A stretch of 64,000 nt of DNA from Lachnospiraceae bacterium (GCA_900753305.1 CAADYR010000146.1:3040-67039), one strand, 5' to 3'. Numbered from the stretch's first letter, positions 35,799 to 45,950 are shown. Numbers and translations: made by a program. Notes: generated from the letters alone by a model not told the origin.

Positions 35799-37679
35799 AT
35801 GTGTGGAATATGTGGCTTTATATCAAAAAAGAGGATTACTTTAGAACAATTGAAACATATGAATGATACAATGTATCACAGAGGACCTAATGATAGTGGA
35901 GAAGAAATTTTTCAGGCATCTGCAGATTACAATGTAGGACTGGCACAAAGGAGGCTTTCCATATTAGATCTGTCTATGTTGGGACATCAGCCCATGCATT
36001 CAGCAAATGAGAGACTTGTTATTACCTATAATGGAGAAATATACAATTTTCTTGAATTGCGGGAGGAATTAAAGGATTATCCATTTAAATCCCATTGTGA
36101 TACAGAAGTAATTCTCGCAGCATATTTGAAATGGGGCATTTCCTGTGTGGACAAATTTCAGGGAATGTTTGCGATCGCTCTGTATGACAGAGAAACAAAT
36201 GAATTATTTCTGGTACGTGACAGAATAGGTAAAAAACCACTTTATTATTGGATAGATGGTGAAAATCTGGTTTTTGCATCAGAATTAAAACCTATTATGG
36301 AGTATCCGGGCTTTCCGAAACAGATTCGTACAGATGTGATCAAACGGTATATGTTCCAACAATGTGTTAATGAGCCGGATTCTATTTTTGAGAATGTTTA
36401 TAAGGTACAGCCGGGCGGTATTGTGAAATTCTGTGAAGGCAAGATGAGCAGTTGGAAATACTGGGATATAGCCAAAGTATATCATCGCAAGAAACAAGAA
36501 ACAGTAGGTTCTTATGAAGAAGCAAAGGAAGAATTAAAGGACATCTTAAAAGATTGTGTAAGGAAAAGAATGATAGCGGATGTACCACTTGGAACATTCC
36601 TGAGTGGCGGATATGATTCTTCATTAGTTACTGCGCTTGCGCAGGAAGCAAGCAATGAACCGGTAAAAACCTATTCGATAGGGTTTAATGAAGAACGTTA
36701 TAATGAAGCAAAGTATGCAAAGGAAGTAGCAAAGCATTTAGGAACACACCATACGGAATTGTATATAGATGAGCAGGCAATGTTTGATATGGTGGAAAGC
36801 ATTCCGCAATATTACGATGAACCATTTGCGGACAGTTCCCAGATTCCATCTATGCTGGTTGCCAAGCTTGCATCTAAGGATGTAACAGTTGTGTTATCAG
36901 GAGATGGTGGAGATGAATTCTTCTGCGGTTATAATATTTATGATAATGTAGCGCAGGCACAGAAACTGGATGTTTTAGGACAGCTTACCTATGGGGTCTG
37001 CCAATTTCCACCGTTCAGAAAGGCTGCACTTCTGGAAAAGTTACCTTTTAAAGTACAGGTGGTAGCAGGCAATCACGATAAAGAAACAAAGACCCAGATA
37101 GGTGGAAGTTCCTATATTCGTGCTATTGACCGTATGATATCAGGTGAAGGTGTTCCGTATAAATTCCCGATTGAGAGTAAATACAATGAGCCAAACTGGC
37201 AGGAACGCAGGATGCTTCTGGATGAGGATACGTACTTGCCGGGTGACATATTGTGCAAGGTAGACAGGGCTACCATGAAATACTCTATTGAGGCCAGATG
37301 TCCTATTTTGGATGTAAGAGTAATGGAATATTCATACCGATTACCACATTCCTATAAATACGCGAATGGAATAAAGAAACGTATCTTAAAGGATATTGCA
37401 TATGACTATATTCCCAGGGAGTTACTGGATCGTCCTAAAGTTGGATTTGGAGTTCCGCTTGATAAGTGGATGAGAGGACCTCTAAAAGAGCAATTGATGG
37501 ATATGTGTAGTGTTGAATATCTTAGAAAGCAGGGAATTTTTGATGCTGATTATGTAAATCATTTCATCATGGAATACCTGAGGACTGGAGATAAAGGACC
37601 GGCTACAGGTGCTAATTTCTCTAAAACAGCGTGGTCTTTCTTTGCATTTCAACAGTGGTATGAAACATATATGAGGTAA
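35799..37679 (+). CDS. Asparagine synthetase-like amidotransferase 1 (AsnB/WbpS family)
   Basis: This is a 626-residue protein with the two AsnB domains. The N-terminal glutamine amidotransferase begins MCGICGF, so Cys2 is the nucleophile after Met removal. The ATP pyrophosphatase domain has the PP-loop SGGYDSS at 269-275. Such proteins in polysaccharide loci (WbpS of P. aeruginosa O6, WbtH of Francisella) convert sugar uronic acids to uronamides using glutamine. UDP-HexNAc uronate is made by the TviB/TviC pair upstream, which supports that role. GGGAGG precedes the ATG by about 8 bases. Ordinary asparagine synthesis cannot be excluded. Confidence 0.83.
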   Translation: MCGICGFISKKRITLEQLKHMNDTMYHRGPNDSGEEIFQASADYNVGLAQRRLSILDLSMLGHQPMHSANERLVITYNGEIYNFLELREELKDYPFKSHCDTEVILAAYLKWGISCVDKFQGMFAIALYDRETNELFLVRDRIGKKPLYYWIDGENLVFASELKPIMEYPGFPKQIRTDVIKRYMFQQCVNEPDSIFENVYKVQPGGIVKFCEGKMSSWKYWDIAKVYHRKKQETVGSYEEAKEELKDILKDCVRKRMIADVPLGTFLSGGYDSSLVTALAQEASNEPVKTYSIGFNEERYNEAKYAKEVAKHLGTHHTELYIDEQAMFDMVESIPQYYDEPFADSSQIPSMLVAKLASKDVTVVLSGDGGDEFFCGYNIYDNVAQAQKLDVLGQLTYGVCQFPPFRKAALLEKLPFKVQVVAGNHDKETKTQIGGSSYIRAIDRMISGEGVPYKFPIESKYNEPNWQERRMLLDEDTYLPGDILCKVDRATMKYSIEARCPILDVRVMEYSYRLPHSYKYANGIKKRILKDIAYDYIPRELLDRPKVGFGVPLDKWMRGPLKEQLMDMCSVEYLRKQGIFDADYVNHFIMEYLRTGDKGPATGANFSKTAWSFFAFQQWYETYMR

Positions 37680-37682
37680 TTC

Positions 37683-38774
37683 ATGAAGCGTATAGCATTA
37701 TTTATCAGTTCTCTGCAAAAAGGCGGTTCCGAGCGTGTTATGGTGAACCTTGCCGAATTTTTTCACAGGAATCATTATGAGGTTATTCTTGTGACGCAGT
37801 ATAAAAATGATGTAGAGTATGAAATCTTACCGGAGATTCGCAGGGTATATTCAGAACCGGATAAAGAACTGTTGAATGAAAGCAGGATCCATAATTTTAA
37901 GGTTCGTTTTGCTACTCTGAGAAACATATGGAAAAACTATAAACCCGATTTGATATTGGCTTTTCTTGGAAAGAATAATCTAATGGCAATTGCAACATCA
38001 ACTTTTTTGCCGGTCAGAACAGTGGTATCTGTGCGTGGAGAACCCACAATGGAATATGAGGGGAAACTGATGCAGTTTCTTGCAAAATTTATGTTCCGTT
38101 TTGCAGATGGAGTTGTACTTCAGACGAAACAGGCACTTGGCTTCTTCCCAAAGAGGGTGCAAAAGAAAGCAATGGTATTGCCTAATCCCTTAAATCCGGA
38201 TTTTTTGAAACACAGACCTGCAGTAGAAAAAGAAGATCTGATAGTTGCGGCCGGGAGACTGGATGAAAATAAGAATCATGCAATGCTGATCCATGCTTTT
38301 GCCAAAATAGCAGCAGAGTATCCGAATATGAAGCTGATCATTTATGGAGAAGGCGACAGCAGAGAACAATTGGAAAAACTGATAGAAGAAAAAGAACTGA
38401 CCGACAGGATCTCTCTACCGGGCAGCGTAACAGATGTGGCGGACAGAATCAGTAAGGCACGTATTTTTACTTTGACATCCAACACGGAAGGCATGCCTAA
38501 TTCCATTATGGAAGCGATGGCACTGGGAATACCGGTAATTTCTACGGATTGTCCATGTGGTGGACCTGCTACATTGATCAGAGATGGAGAGAATGGACTG
38601 CTGGTTCCTGTAGGAGATGCATATGCTTTATCGGATGCATTTCGTAAAATTCTCTCGAATCCGGAACTTGAACAGAAATTAGGAGAGAATGCAAGGCAGA
38701 TCACAGTGGAATTGAATCCTGATAAAGTAAACAATGAATGGAAAAAATATTTGACACATATTGCTAAGAAATGA
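37683..38774 (+). CDS. GT4 family glycosyltransferase, paralogue of the 34670 gene
   Basis: This is a 363-residue GT-B enzyme. LFISSLQKGGSERVMVNLA near 6-24 is the acceptor-side loop. VAAGRLDENKNH near 189-200 and EGMPNSIMEAMALGIPVIS near 268-286 form the donor site, followed by TDCPCGGP. It is a close relative of the 34670 protein. It sits between the two asparagine-synthetase-like genes with a 3-base gap upstream, so it may add a uronic acid residue that is then amidated. That link rests on position. Confidence 0.87.
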   Translation: MKRIALFISSLQKGGSERVMVNLAEFFHRNHYEVILVTQYKNDVEYEILPEIRRVYSEPDKELLNESRIHNFKVRFATLRNIWKNYKPDLILAFLGKNNLMAIATSTFLPVRTVVSVRGEPTMEYEGKLMQFLAKFMFRFADGVVLQTKQALGFFPKRVQKKAMVLPNPLNPDFLKHRPAVEKEDLIVAAGRLDENKNHAMLIHAFAKIAAEYPNMKLIIYGEGDSREQLEKLIEEKELTDRISLPGSVTDVADRISKARIFTLTSNTEGMPNSIMEAMALGIPVISTDCPCGGPATLIRDGENGLLVPVGDAYALSDAFRKILSNPELEQKLGENARQITVELNPDKVNNEWKKYLTHIAKK

Positions 38775-38791
38775 CAGAAAGGACATTGCCT

Positions 38792-40675
38792 ATGTGCGGA
38801 ATCGCAGGATTTTGTAACCATCCAGCAAATTGGAGAGAAAATATACACAAGATGAATGAAAGGATGCTGCATCGCGGTCCTGATGCAGGTGGATTCTGGG
38901 CAAATGAGGATGCCAGTGTAGTATTTGGACATCGCAGATTATCCATTGTGGACTTATCAGAGAATGGTGCGCAGCCGATGCAGTCGGCATCCGGCAGATA
39001 TATGTGCGTATATAACGGAGAAATCTATAATTATAAAGTCATCCGTGACAAACTTCTTGCAGAGCATAAGGTGACGGCTTTTCGTGGTTCTTCTGATACA
39101 GAAGTTCTTCTGGAAGCTTTTGAAGCATATGGTGTCAGAGAAACGATTGCCATGTGCAAGGGAATGTTTGCAATCGCTTTGCTGGACAGACAGACTAAGA
39201 AACTTACGCTGATCCGTGACCGAATTGGAGAAAAGCCACTTTATTATGGATTTGTGAATGGGCATTTTGTATTTGCTTCTGATCTGGGAAGTATTACACA
39301 GTTAGATGATTTTCACAATGCAATTGATACCAGGGTGCTGCAGATTTACTTTGTTCATGGTTATATTCCTGCGCCTTACTCTATTTATGAGAATATTTAT
39401 AAACTGGATGCAGGCTGTATGCTGGAAATGGACGCTCCTTATACGGAGCCTAAGATCAGTGCATACTGGTCAGTCAGAGAAGCAGCCAGATATGGTGAGA
39501 CACATCCGTTTAAAGGAACCAGAGAAGAAGCGGCAGATGAGCTGGAGAGACTGCTCAAGGCTTCTATCAAGGATCAGATGGTAGCAGATGTTCCGGTAGG
39601 GGCATTTCTGTCAGCAGGAATTGACAGTAGTACGGTAGTGGCGCTTATGCAGGCACAATCAAATAGAAAGGTCAGAAGTTTCACAATAGGAATGGATGAT
39701 CCGAAATATAATGAAGCAACCTATGCAAAAGAAATCGCACAACATCTGGGTACAGAACATACAGAACTTTACATCACAGAAGAAGATGCCAAGGCAGTGA
39801 TTCCCAAATTACCATGGATGTTTGGAGAACCTTTTGCCGATTCTTCACAGATTCCAACCTACTTAGTCAGCAAGATGACGAGGGAACATGTAACAGTATC
39901 TCTGAGTGGAGATGCAGGAGACGAGTTATTCTGTGGATATGGCTCTTATTCATCGATTAACAGGATCTGGGGTAAAATGAAAGCATATCCATATGGGCTG
40001 CGTAAAATATGCAGTGAATTGGTATTACATGCTCCATTCGGTAAAAACAATCAGTTATTGCAGACAAAGGCATATTTACTTGGCGCCAGAGGACCGGAAA
40101 ATCTGTATGAGATATCGAATGCGCAGGAATTGCTCAGTACAAGGATTCCTTTAGAAAAAAATGTATATTCATATAAACAAAGTCAGGCACCGCAGAATTT
40201 TTTGAAAGACACCCAGAATTGTATTATGCTTATGGACATGGAAATGTACCATCCGGATGATATTCTGGTAAAGGTAGACAGAACAGCAATGGCAGTATCT
40301 CTGGAAACCAGAGTCCCTATGCTCGACAAGGATGTTGTAGAGTTTGCATGGACGATTCCGATGGAATATAAGAAGCAGGGTAATGAGGGCAAGTTGGTAT
40401 TAAAAGATGTCCTTTATAGATATGTACCTAAGGAAATGATGGACAGACCTAAGAAAGGTTTCTCAATCCCTATTATGAAGTGGCTTAAAGAGCCACAGCT
40501 TCGTGAATGGGCAGAAAATCTCATAGACAGAAAAATGCTGGAGCAGCAGGGAATCCTGAATCCTGATGTGGTATGGCATATCTGGAATGACTATGTAGAA
40601 CATGATAACTGGCGTGATCAGATCTGGTATATACTGATGTTCCAGAGTTGGCTGGTAAGTGAGAGGGTAGCATAA
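38792..40675 (+). CDS. Asparagine synthetase-like amidotransferase 2 (AsnB/WbpS family)
   Basis: This is a 627-residue protein with the same two domains as the 35799 protein. The start must be ATG 38792 because MCGIAGF puts the nucleophile Cys at position 2; an in-frame ATG at 38771 would bury it. The PP-loop reads SAGIDSS (274-280) where the usual form is SGGxDSS, a change also seen in some sugar-amidating relatives. The two proteins are clearly diverged, not a recent copy. They may amidate different uronate residues, or one may have another acceptor. The stop overlaps the next start (TAATG). Confidence 0.83.
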   Translation: MCGIAGFCNHPANWRENIHKMNERMLHRGPDAGGFWANEDASVVFGHRRLSIVDLSENGAQPMQSASGRYMCVYNGEIYNYKVIRDKLLAEHKVTAFRGSSDTEVLLEAFEAYGVRETIAMCKGMFAIALLDRQTKKLTLIRDRIGEKPLYYGFVNGHFVFASDLGSITQLDDFHNAIDTRVLQIYFVHGYIPAPYSIYENIYKLDAGCMLEMDAPYTEPKISAYWSVREAARYGETHPFKGTREEAADELERLLKASIKDQMVADVPVGAFLSAGIDSSTVVALMQAQSNRKVRSFTIGMDDPKYNEATYAKEIAQHLGTEHTELYITEEDAKAVIPKLPWMFGEPFADSSQIPTYLVSKMTREHVTVSLSGDAGDELFCGYGSYSSINRIWGKMKAYPYGLRKICSELVLHAPFGKNNQLLQTKAYLLGARGPENLYEISNAQELLSTRIPLEKNVYSYKQSQAPQNFLKDTQNCIMLMDMEMYHPDDILVKVDRTAMAVSLETRVPMLDKDVVEFAWTIPMEYKKQGNEGKLVLKDVLYRYVPKEMMDRPKKGFSIPIMKWLKEPQLREWAENLIDRKMLEQQGILNPDVVWHIWNDYVEHDNWRDQIWYILMFQSWLVSERVA

Positions 40676-42363
40676 TGCTTACAGTTCTGCTTAATTGGCT
40701 CTATATTTCTTTTACAGCAATGTGTCTGGGCATAGGATTTGCAGCCTTTACAAATAACAGGCTGCATTATCAGATCAGGACAGCAGACAGTATTCTGGCT
40801 ATTGGATTAGTCATAGCTACGGTTTATGCACAGATATGGAGTCTGTTTTATAAAGTTGGAATAACAGCGAATCTGATCCTGCTGATCGTATGTATGATAT
40901 CTCTCTGCTATGGCAGGAGAAAGGCACAATATCTGTTGCAGATACAAAGAAAGAGTTGTTCTGTCATAAGAGGGATTGGAATTATAATGCTGATTCTGGT
41001 GTGGGCATATTGTACATCCAGAGGTTACATGCATTATGATTCTGATCTGTATCATGCGCAAAGTATACGTTGGATCGAAGAATATGGTATTGTGAAGGGA
41101 CTGGGCAATATTCATGTAAGATTTGCCTATAACAGTTCCTTTTTTGCGTTGTCGGCACTTTACAGTATGCCATATATATTTGGACAGTCCATGCATAGTG
41201 TAAATGGACTGATGGCGCTGATCCTCAGCATAGAAGCTTTTCGTATTGTGGATGCGTGGAAGCGCAGAAAACTGCTTTTGTCTGATTTTGCAAGAGCAGC
41301 AGCATTGTTCTATCTGACCCTGATCTACGGTGAGATCATGGCACCTGCTTCCGATTATGCAATTATGTGTACAGTATTCTATATCATTATAAAATGGCTG
41401 GCTCGATCAGAAAGTAAGCAGGAAGCAGATATTGTCACACCATATGCATTACTTTGTGTGGCAGGTGTCTATGCAGTATCCCTTAAACTTACAGCAGGGC
41501 TTATTTTACTGCTGACCATAAAGCCGGCGATCATGCTGATCCGGCGGAAAAGATGGAAAGAGATCATACTTTATATATGTATGGGCGTTGGAGTCATAAC
41601 ACCATGGCTTATAAGAACTGTATGGATATCAGGATATCTTCTGTATCCGTTCCCGGCATTGGATCTATTCTCTGTGGACTGGAAGATTCCTGCTCAGGCA
41701 GCTGCATTGGATGCAGCAGAGATCAAGACCTGGGGGCGTGGACTGAATAATGCATCGCTGGTAAATTTACCGATGGCAGAATGGTTCCCCAAATGGTTTG
41801 GTGGGACACTGCCCATGCTTGGTAAATTATTTATTGCTGCAGATATTCTATGTCTGATGATTGGAGTGTTCATCATTATTGTGACAGTATACAGGAAGAA
41901 GAAAGAACAGTGGGACAGTATTCTTGTGTGGCTGACTGTGGCGGCTTCTTATATTTTCTGGCAAGTATCAGCGCCGCTTCTCAGATATGGGTATGCTTAT
42001 GTATTATTGGTCATAGCACTTACCGGCGGTATGCTGTGGGCTATATGTTTTCGGACAAAACAGGCAGGGAACAGACCGGAAATGCTGGACAGGGGGCTGT
42101 GCATACTGCTTCTGATGTTGGGACTGGTGAAGATATATTCTTTGGGAAGCTATATGATAGGGCAAAGCACTCTGCCATATTATGTGAACCAACAGGATTA
42201 TGGAAGCTATGAGCTGGATTCTTATCAGGTAAATGGCGTGACCTTTTATTATCCGGTAAGTGGTGACAGAGTAGGGTATGATCCATTTCCTGCACTTCCG
42301 AGATTAACAGAATTTGAGTTCAGAGGCGATACATTAAAGCAGGGATTTAGAAATATCCGGTAA
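40675..42363 (+). CDS. Multi-membrane protein, LIC_10190-like, probable GT-C or polymerase
   Basis: The protein has 562 residues with about twelve hydrophobic segments. An outer loop near 120-150 reads HYDSDLYHAQSIRWIEEYG, then GLGNIHVRFAYNSSFF. I recall this arrangement from the membrane family named LIC_10190, which occurs in surface-polysaccharide loci. The acidic D-x-D before LYH resembles a GT-C loop motif. The final 60 residues after the last helix are soluble and Tyr/Pro rich. It ends the operon: a promoter follows its stop. Exact function is unknown. Confidence 0.6.
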   Translation: MLTVLLNWLYISFTAMCLGIGFAAFTNNRLHYQIRTADSILAIGLVIATVYAQIWSLFYKVGITANLILLIVCMISLCYGRRKAQYLLQIQRKSCSVIRGIGIIMLILVWAYCTSRGYMHYDSDLYHAQSIRWIEEYGIVKGLGNIHVRFAYNSSFFALSALYSMPYIFGQSMHSVNGLMALILSIEAFRIVDAWKRRKLLLSDFARAAALFYLTLIYGEIMAPASDYAIMCTVFYIIIKWLARSESKQEADIVTPYALLCVAGVYAVSLKLTAGLILLLTIKPAIMLIRRKRWKEIILYICMGVGVITPWLIRTVWISGYLLYPFPALDLFSVDWKIPAQAAALDAAEIKTWGRGLNNASLVNLPMAEWFPKWFGGTLPMLGKLFIAADILCLMIGVFIIIVTVYRKKKEQWDSILVWLTVAASYIFWQVSAPLLRYGYAYVLLVIALTGGMLWAICFRTKQAGNRPEMLDRGLCILLLMLGLVKIYSLGSYMIGQSTLPYYVNQQDYGSYELDSYQVNGVTFYYPVSGDRVGYDPFPALPRLTEFEFRGDTLKQGFRNIR

Positions 42364-42391
42364 ATGGTGGAATTTAAAAGCAGTTTACCGA

Positions 42392-42422
42392 TTGATGATC
42401 TTGTGCTATGATTTGTGTTAGT
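42392..42422 (+). promoter_or_regulatory. Extended -10 promoter starting the 42.4-kb operon
   Basis: TTGATG (42392-42397), a 19-base spacer and TATGAT (42417-42422) with TG at 42414-42415 form an extended -10 promoter. The spacer is longer than ideal, which extended -10 sites tolerate. Transcription would start near 42429, downstream of an in-frame ATG at 42408; this supports GTG 42447 as the true start of the next gene. Confidence 0.5.
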
Positions 42423-42446
42423 GTGAAATATGAAAGGAATGGAAGC

Positions 42447-44018
42447 GTGAAAATACTGAGAAAATTCAAAATACCTGAATGGATGACAGCAGGAATTGCA
42501 TTTATATATTATTGGATCATGGCGTTGTATAAACTGACCAATGCACCTATCTGGCAGGATGAATCAATGGAGTATTATTGTTCCATACCTGTTAAGGGGG
42601 CAATCCGGGGAGTAACACAGTATACAACAATGTATGAACGTATGGCGTATATTCAACAGCAGCCACCTTTATATAACTGGTTGATGTGTATCTGGTTACA
42701 GATACATGACAGCGAATGGTGGTATCGTTTCTCAAGTGTTGTAATGGGATTTATTGCAGTAATAGGTCTGTATCTGGTCATAAAGAAACTGTGTGGCAGA
42801 TTTACGGCTACCTTGTCTGTCTTTGTATTTTCCAGTATTTATATTCTGATGTATTATGTGAAAGAAGCATCAGAATATATCCTTCTGATCATGCTGCTGA
42901 TCTGGACAGTGTACCTTTATCTTTTTATTTTAGAGAAGATTACGGTAAAAAGGGCAATCCTGTTTACAATCCTTTGTGTGGTAGATGTTTATACACATTA
43001 TGGTGCAGTATTCGTCATTGTACCAATGGCACTGCAACTGTTGGTTTATTATTGGAAATCAGGTGAAAAAAAGACATTTTGGACGGCCATGGTATCTTAT
43101 ATTATCGCCGGTATCGGAGCGGCCATACCACTGCTTTATTTCTTCATGTTACCCCAGTCTACCAATCCGATCAGTACACTTGGGGCTGACAAGCCGATCG
43201 AGTTAACGGGTAATAACATCATACTGGATTTCTTTGACAGTCTGATGTGGGTGCTTCGCTGGTGTATGCTGGATTATGACAGGGATGCAGAGAAGATTAC
43301 ATGGACAATATGGATTATTCTCTTTGTACTACTGGGACTTGGTATATTTGTATACAGGAAGACACATAAGAAAGAGGTTCGCTTCTTCATCAGATGTAAT
43401 ATATGGGTATTTCTTATTTACTATGTGACTACAACATTGAACATTTACGCATACGGATGGTTTGGAAATCGTTATAACTTGTTTATATTCCCATTATGGT
43501 TCATTTTAATTGCTGTTATTTTATACGAAACTGTTCTGATTTTCCAAGAGAGTGACAAACAGTGGATGCGTAAAATGACTCCGGTTATCAGTGCTGGAAT
43601 TGTAATTGCTATGATTCTGTATTGCACATATGGAGATTATCGAATCAGTAATCACTGGGCGAAAAGTGATCTGAGGACTGTAGTTAGTACATGGCGCGCG
43701 GATGATGGAGAAGAGATCCCGACTTTTGTTAATTTCCATCAGAGATATGCATTTGTATATTATCTGACACACAGTGAAGATTACCAGGAATCTGACTGGG
43801 ATCAGGTTTATTGTAATGAAACACTGGAGAGTCTGGACTACAGCAATGAGCAATGGATTGATTTTCTGAATGAAATGGTTTATCCGGATGGTCTGCCCAA
43901 ACAGATCTATGTGGTATCGGGTCAGCATGACACGGTGGTAAATGCGTTGGAATCTATAGGATACCAGACTACAGCGGTGGTAGATAGTACAGCAAAGTTG
44001 TTTTTATTAGAGAAATAA
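42447..44018 (+). CDS. PMT/ArnT-like GT-C glycosyltransferase
   Basis: This is a 523-residue membrane protein with about eleven helices. The first outer loop holds WQDES (36-40), whose Asp-Glu pair is the GT-C metal/donor motif. QQPPLYNW near 75-82 is the proline-rich block common in the ArnT/PMT superfamily (GT39/GT83-like). Such enzymes move sugars from polyprenyl phosphate to an outer acceptor. GTG 42447 is chosen because AAAGGA lies 8 bases upstream and the promoter's -10 at 42417 lies downstream of the alternative ATG 42408. The soluble C-terminal part is about 110 residues. Confidence 0.75.
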   Translation: MKILRKFKIPEWMTAGIAFIYYWIMALYKLTNAPIWQDESMEYYCSIPVKGAIRGVTQYTTMYERMAYIQQQPPLYNWLMCIWLQIHDSEWWYRFSSVVMGFIAVIGLYLVIKKLCGRFTATLSVFVFSSIYILMYYVKEASEYILLIMLLIWTVYLYLFILEKITVKRAILFTILCVVDVYTHYGAVFVIVPMALQLLVYYWKSGEKKTFWTAMVSYIIAGIGAAIPLLYFFMLPQSTNPISTLGADKPIELTGNNIILDFFDSLMWVLRWCMLDYDRDAEKITWTIWIILFVLLGLGIFVYRKTHKKEVRFFIRCNIWVFLIYYVTTTLNIYAYGWFGNRYNLFIFPLWFILIAVILYETVLIFQESDKQWMRKMTPVISAGIVIAMILYCTYGDYRISNHWAKSDLRTVVSTWRADDGEEIPTFVNFHQRYAFVYYLTHSEDYQESDWDQVYCNETLESLDYSNEQWIDFLNEMVYPDGLPKQIYVVSGQHDTVVNALESIGYQTTAVVDSTAKLFLLEK

Positions 44019-44035
44019 CAGAAAACGGAGAAACT

Positions 44036-44935
44036 ATGATCTTGATTCATGTTATGGGTGGTCTGGGTAATCAGTTATACCAGTATGCCCTTTATGAAAA
44101 AATGAAGAGTCTTGGAAAACAGGTGAAACTGGACATTTATGCATATTGTGATGAGGCGGGAGACGATAAGGAATGGAGAAGCCTGGAACTTGATCGATTC
44201 CCTTCTATACAATATGATAAGGCTACAATAGAGGACAGAACAAGGCTTCTGGATAATTCAGGCCGGTTTACTGCCAAGATTCGCAGGAAGCTTCTGGGAC
44301 GTAAAGATAAGACAGTAAGAGAAAGTAAAGAGTATATGCCTGAGATTTTTCATATGGATGACGTATATCTCTATGGATTCTGGAATTGTGAGCGATATTA
44401 TGAGGATATCATTCCGTTATTGCAGGAAAAAATACAATTTCCAATCAGCAGTAATTCCAGAAATCAGGAATGTATGGAACAGATGCAGAACGAGAATGCG
44501 GTCAGTATCCACATTCGGAGAACAGACTATCTGACTGTAGCGGATGGAAACAGATATATGGGAATCTGTACAGAAGAATATTATCGTGGAGCAATGGCAT
44601 ATATAGAGGCGAGGGTCAGCAATCCTGTATACTATATTTTCTCAGATGATGTAGAATATGCAAGACAGCATTATCATCAGGATAATATGCATGTAGTAGA
44701 CTGGAATGGCGAAGCAGATGGAATCTATGATATGCAGCTTATGAGTCGGTGTAAGTATAATATCTGTGCGAATAGTACATTCAGCATGTGGGCAGCCAGA
44801 TTGAATCAGAACAGAGAGAAAATCATGATACGCCCATTACATCATGATAATTATGAGACAACAACAGCAGCAGAAGTAAAGCAAAATTGGAAGAATTGGA
44901 TTCTATTGGATCAGAATGGACAAGTGTGTGAATAG
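44036..44935 (+). CDS. GT11 family alpha-1,2-fucosyltransferase-like protein
   Basis: This is a 299-residue protein with the GT11 blocks. GGLGNQLYQYA at 8-18 is the N-terminal motif. HIRRTDY near 160-166 contains the conserved GDP-fucose-binding Arg residues, and NSTFSMWAA near 246-254 is the third motif. Members transfer fucose, and sometimes other sugars, to galactose. No GDP-fucose genes are in the window. It starts 17 bases after the GT-C gene, and the next GT2 start overlaps its end. Confidence 0.87.
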   Translation: MILIHVMGGLGNQLYQYALYEKMKSLGKQVKLDIYAYCDEAGDDKEWRSLELDRFPSIQYDKATIEDRTRLLDNSGRFTAKIRRKLLGRKDKTVRESKEYMPEIFHMDDVYLYGFWNCERYYEDIIPLLQEKIQFPISSNSRNQECMEQMQNENAVSIHIRRTDYLTVADGNRYMGICTEEYYRGAMAYIEARVSNPVYYIFSDDVEYARQHYHQDNMHVVDWNGEADGIYDMQLMSRCKYNICANSTFSMWAARLNQNREKIMIRPLHHDNYETTTAAEVKQNWKNWILLDQNGQVCE

Positions 44936-45938
44936 AAGTGACTTAATATCTGTGATCGTTCCTGTATACAATATGGAACAATATATGGAGAGATGTGTTA
45001 ATTCCATAATAAATCAGACCTATCATAATCTGGAAATTATTCTGGTAGATGATGGATCTACAGATCGTTCGCCTGCAATGTGTGATGAGTATGCATTACG
45101 TGACGGGCGGATCAAAGTTGTACACAAACCCAATGGCGGATTATCAGATGCCAGAAATGCAGGTCTGGCAGTTGCCAGTGGAAATTATATCGGTTATGTT
45201 GACAGTGACGACTGGATAGAACCCCGGATGTATCAGAAGATGTATGATGCATGTATGGAAAATGGTGCACAGGTAGCAGTGTGCCGGTATGCAAAGGCTT
45301 ATCAGGACAGGATAGAGAGAGGTGGCAATGGCAGGACTACGGCTTTTGACAGAGAAGGAATCCTGAAAGTATATTTATCGGATATGGATGAGTATGTCGT
45401 CTATAATTCTGTATGGAGTAAACTGTTTGCAAGAGAGGTTGTAGAGGGAGTGCTGTTTCCGGTCGGAAAGAATTCTGAAGATATCATGTATACGACCAGG
45501 GCATTCTGTAAGCTGGATAAGGCAGTATATATAGATGAATGTCTGTATAATTATGTACTTGACCGGGAAGGCAGCATTATGAATGTAAATCGTACAGAGA
45601 GGATGTTTGGAGATGAAATCCCTTTCTGGAGAGAGCATATTGCATATATCAGGCAGCATGTTTCGGAAACAATGGGGGATATGGCAGCGTATTATTTTTA
45701 TCGCAGAATGCTGTCCTATTATATAGATCTGTCAGGGCAGGCGGAAACGGCTGCTGCTGCAAAAAGGATCGCAACGATGATGAAGGCTGAGAAGCAGGAG
45801 ATTTTGAGAGTTTATCAAGATGCATATGAAGGCAGAGGAGACAGGGTACGAATGCGCACATTCCTGATAATGCCGGCAGGTTATATGATATTAAATAAGG
45901 TATATGAAAAAGTTATCATACCGCTCAGAAATAAGTAA
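44916..45938 (+). CDS. GT2 family glycosyltransferase
   Basis: This is a 340-residue GT-A enzyme. ISVIVPVYNMEQYM near 11-24, LVDDGSTD near 43-50 and DSDDW at 96-100 are the nucleotide and metal sites; SEDIMYTTRAF near 188-198 holds the expected acidic pair. Length and order of motifs match the 91-1113 protein, and both stand just before an MBOAT gene. The start at ATG 44916 overlaps the GT11 end by 20 bases; GTG 44928 is possible since no strong ribosome site separates them. Confidence 0.87.
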   Translation: MDKCVNRSDLISVIVPVYNMEQYMERCVNSIINQTYHNLEIILVDDGSTDRSPAMCDEYALRDGRIKVVHKPNGGLSDARNAGLAVASGNYIGYVDSDDWIEPRMYQKMYDACMENGAQVAVCRYAKAYQDRIERGGNGRTTAFDREGILKVYLSDMDEYVVYNSVWSKLFAREVVEGVLFPVGKNSEDIMYTTRAFCKLDKAVYIDECLYNYVLDREGSIMNVNRTERMFGDEIPFWREHIAYIRQHVSETMGDMAAYYFYRRMLSYYIDLSGQAETAAAAKRIATMMKAEKQEILRVYQDAYEGRGDRVRMRTFLIMPAGYMILNKVYEKVIIPLRNK

Positions 45939-45950
45939 GGACAAAACCGC

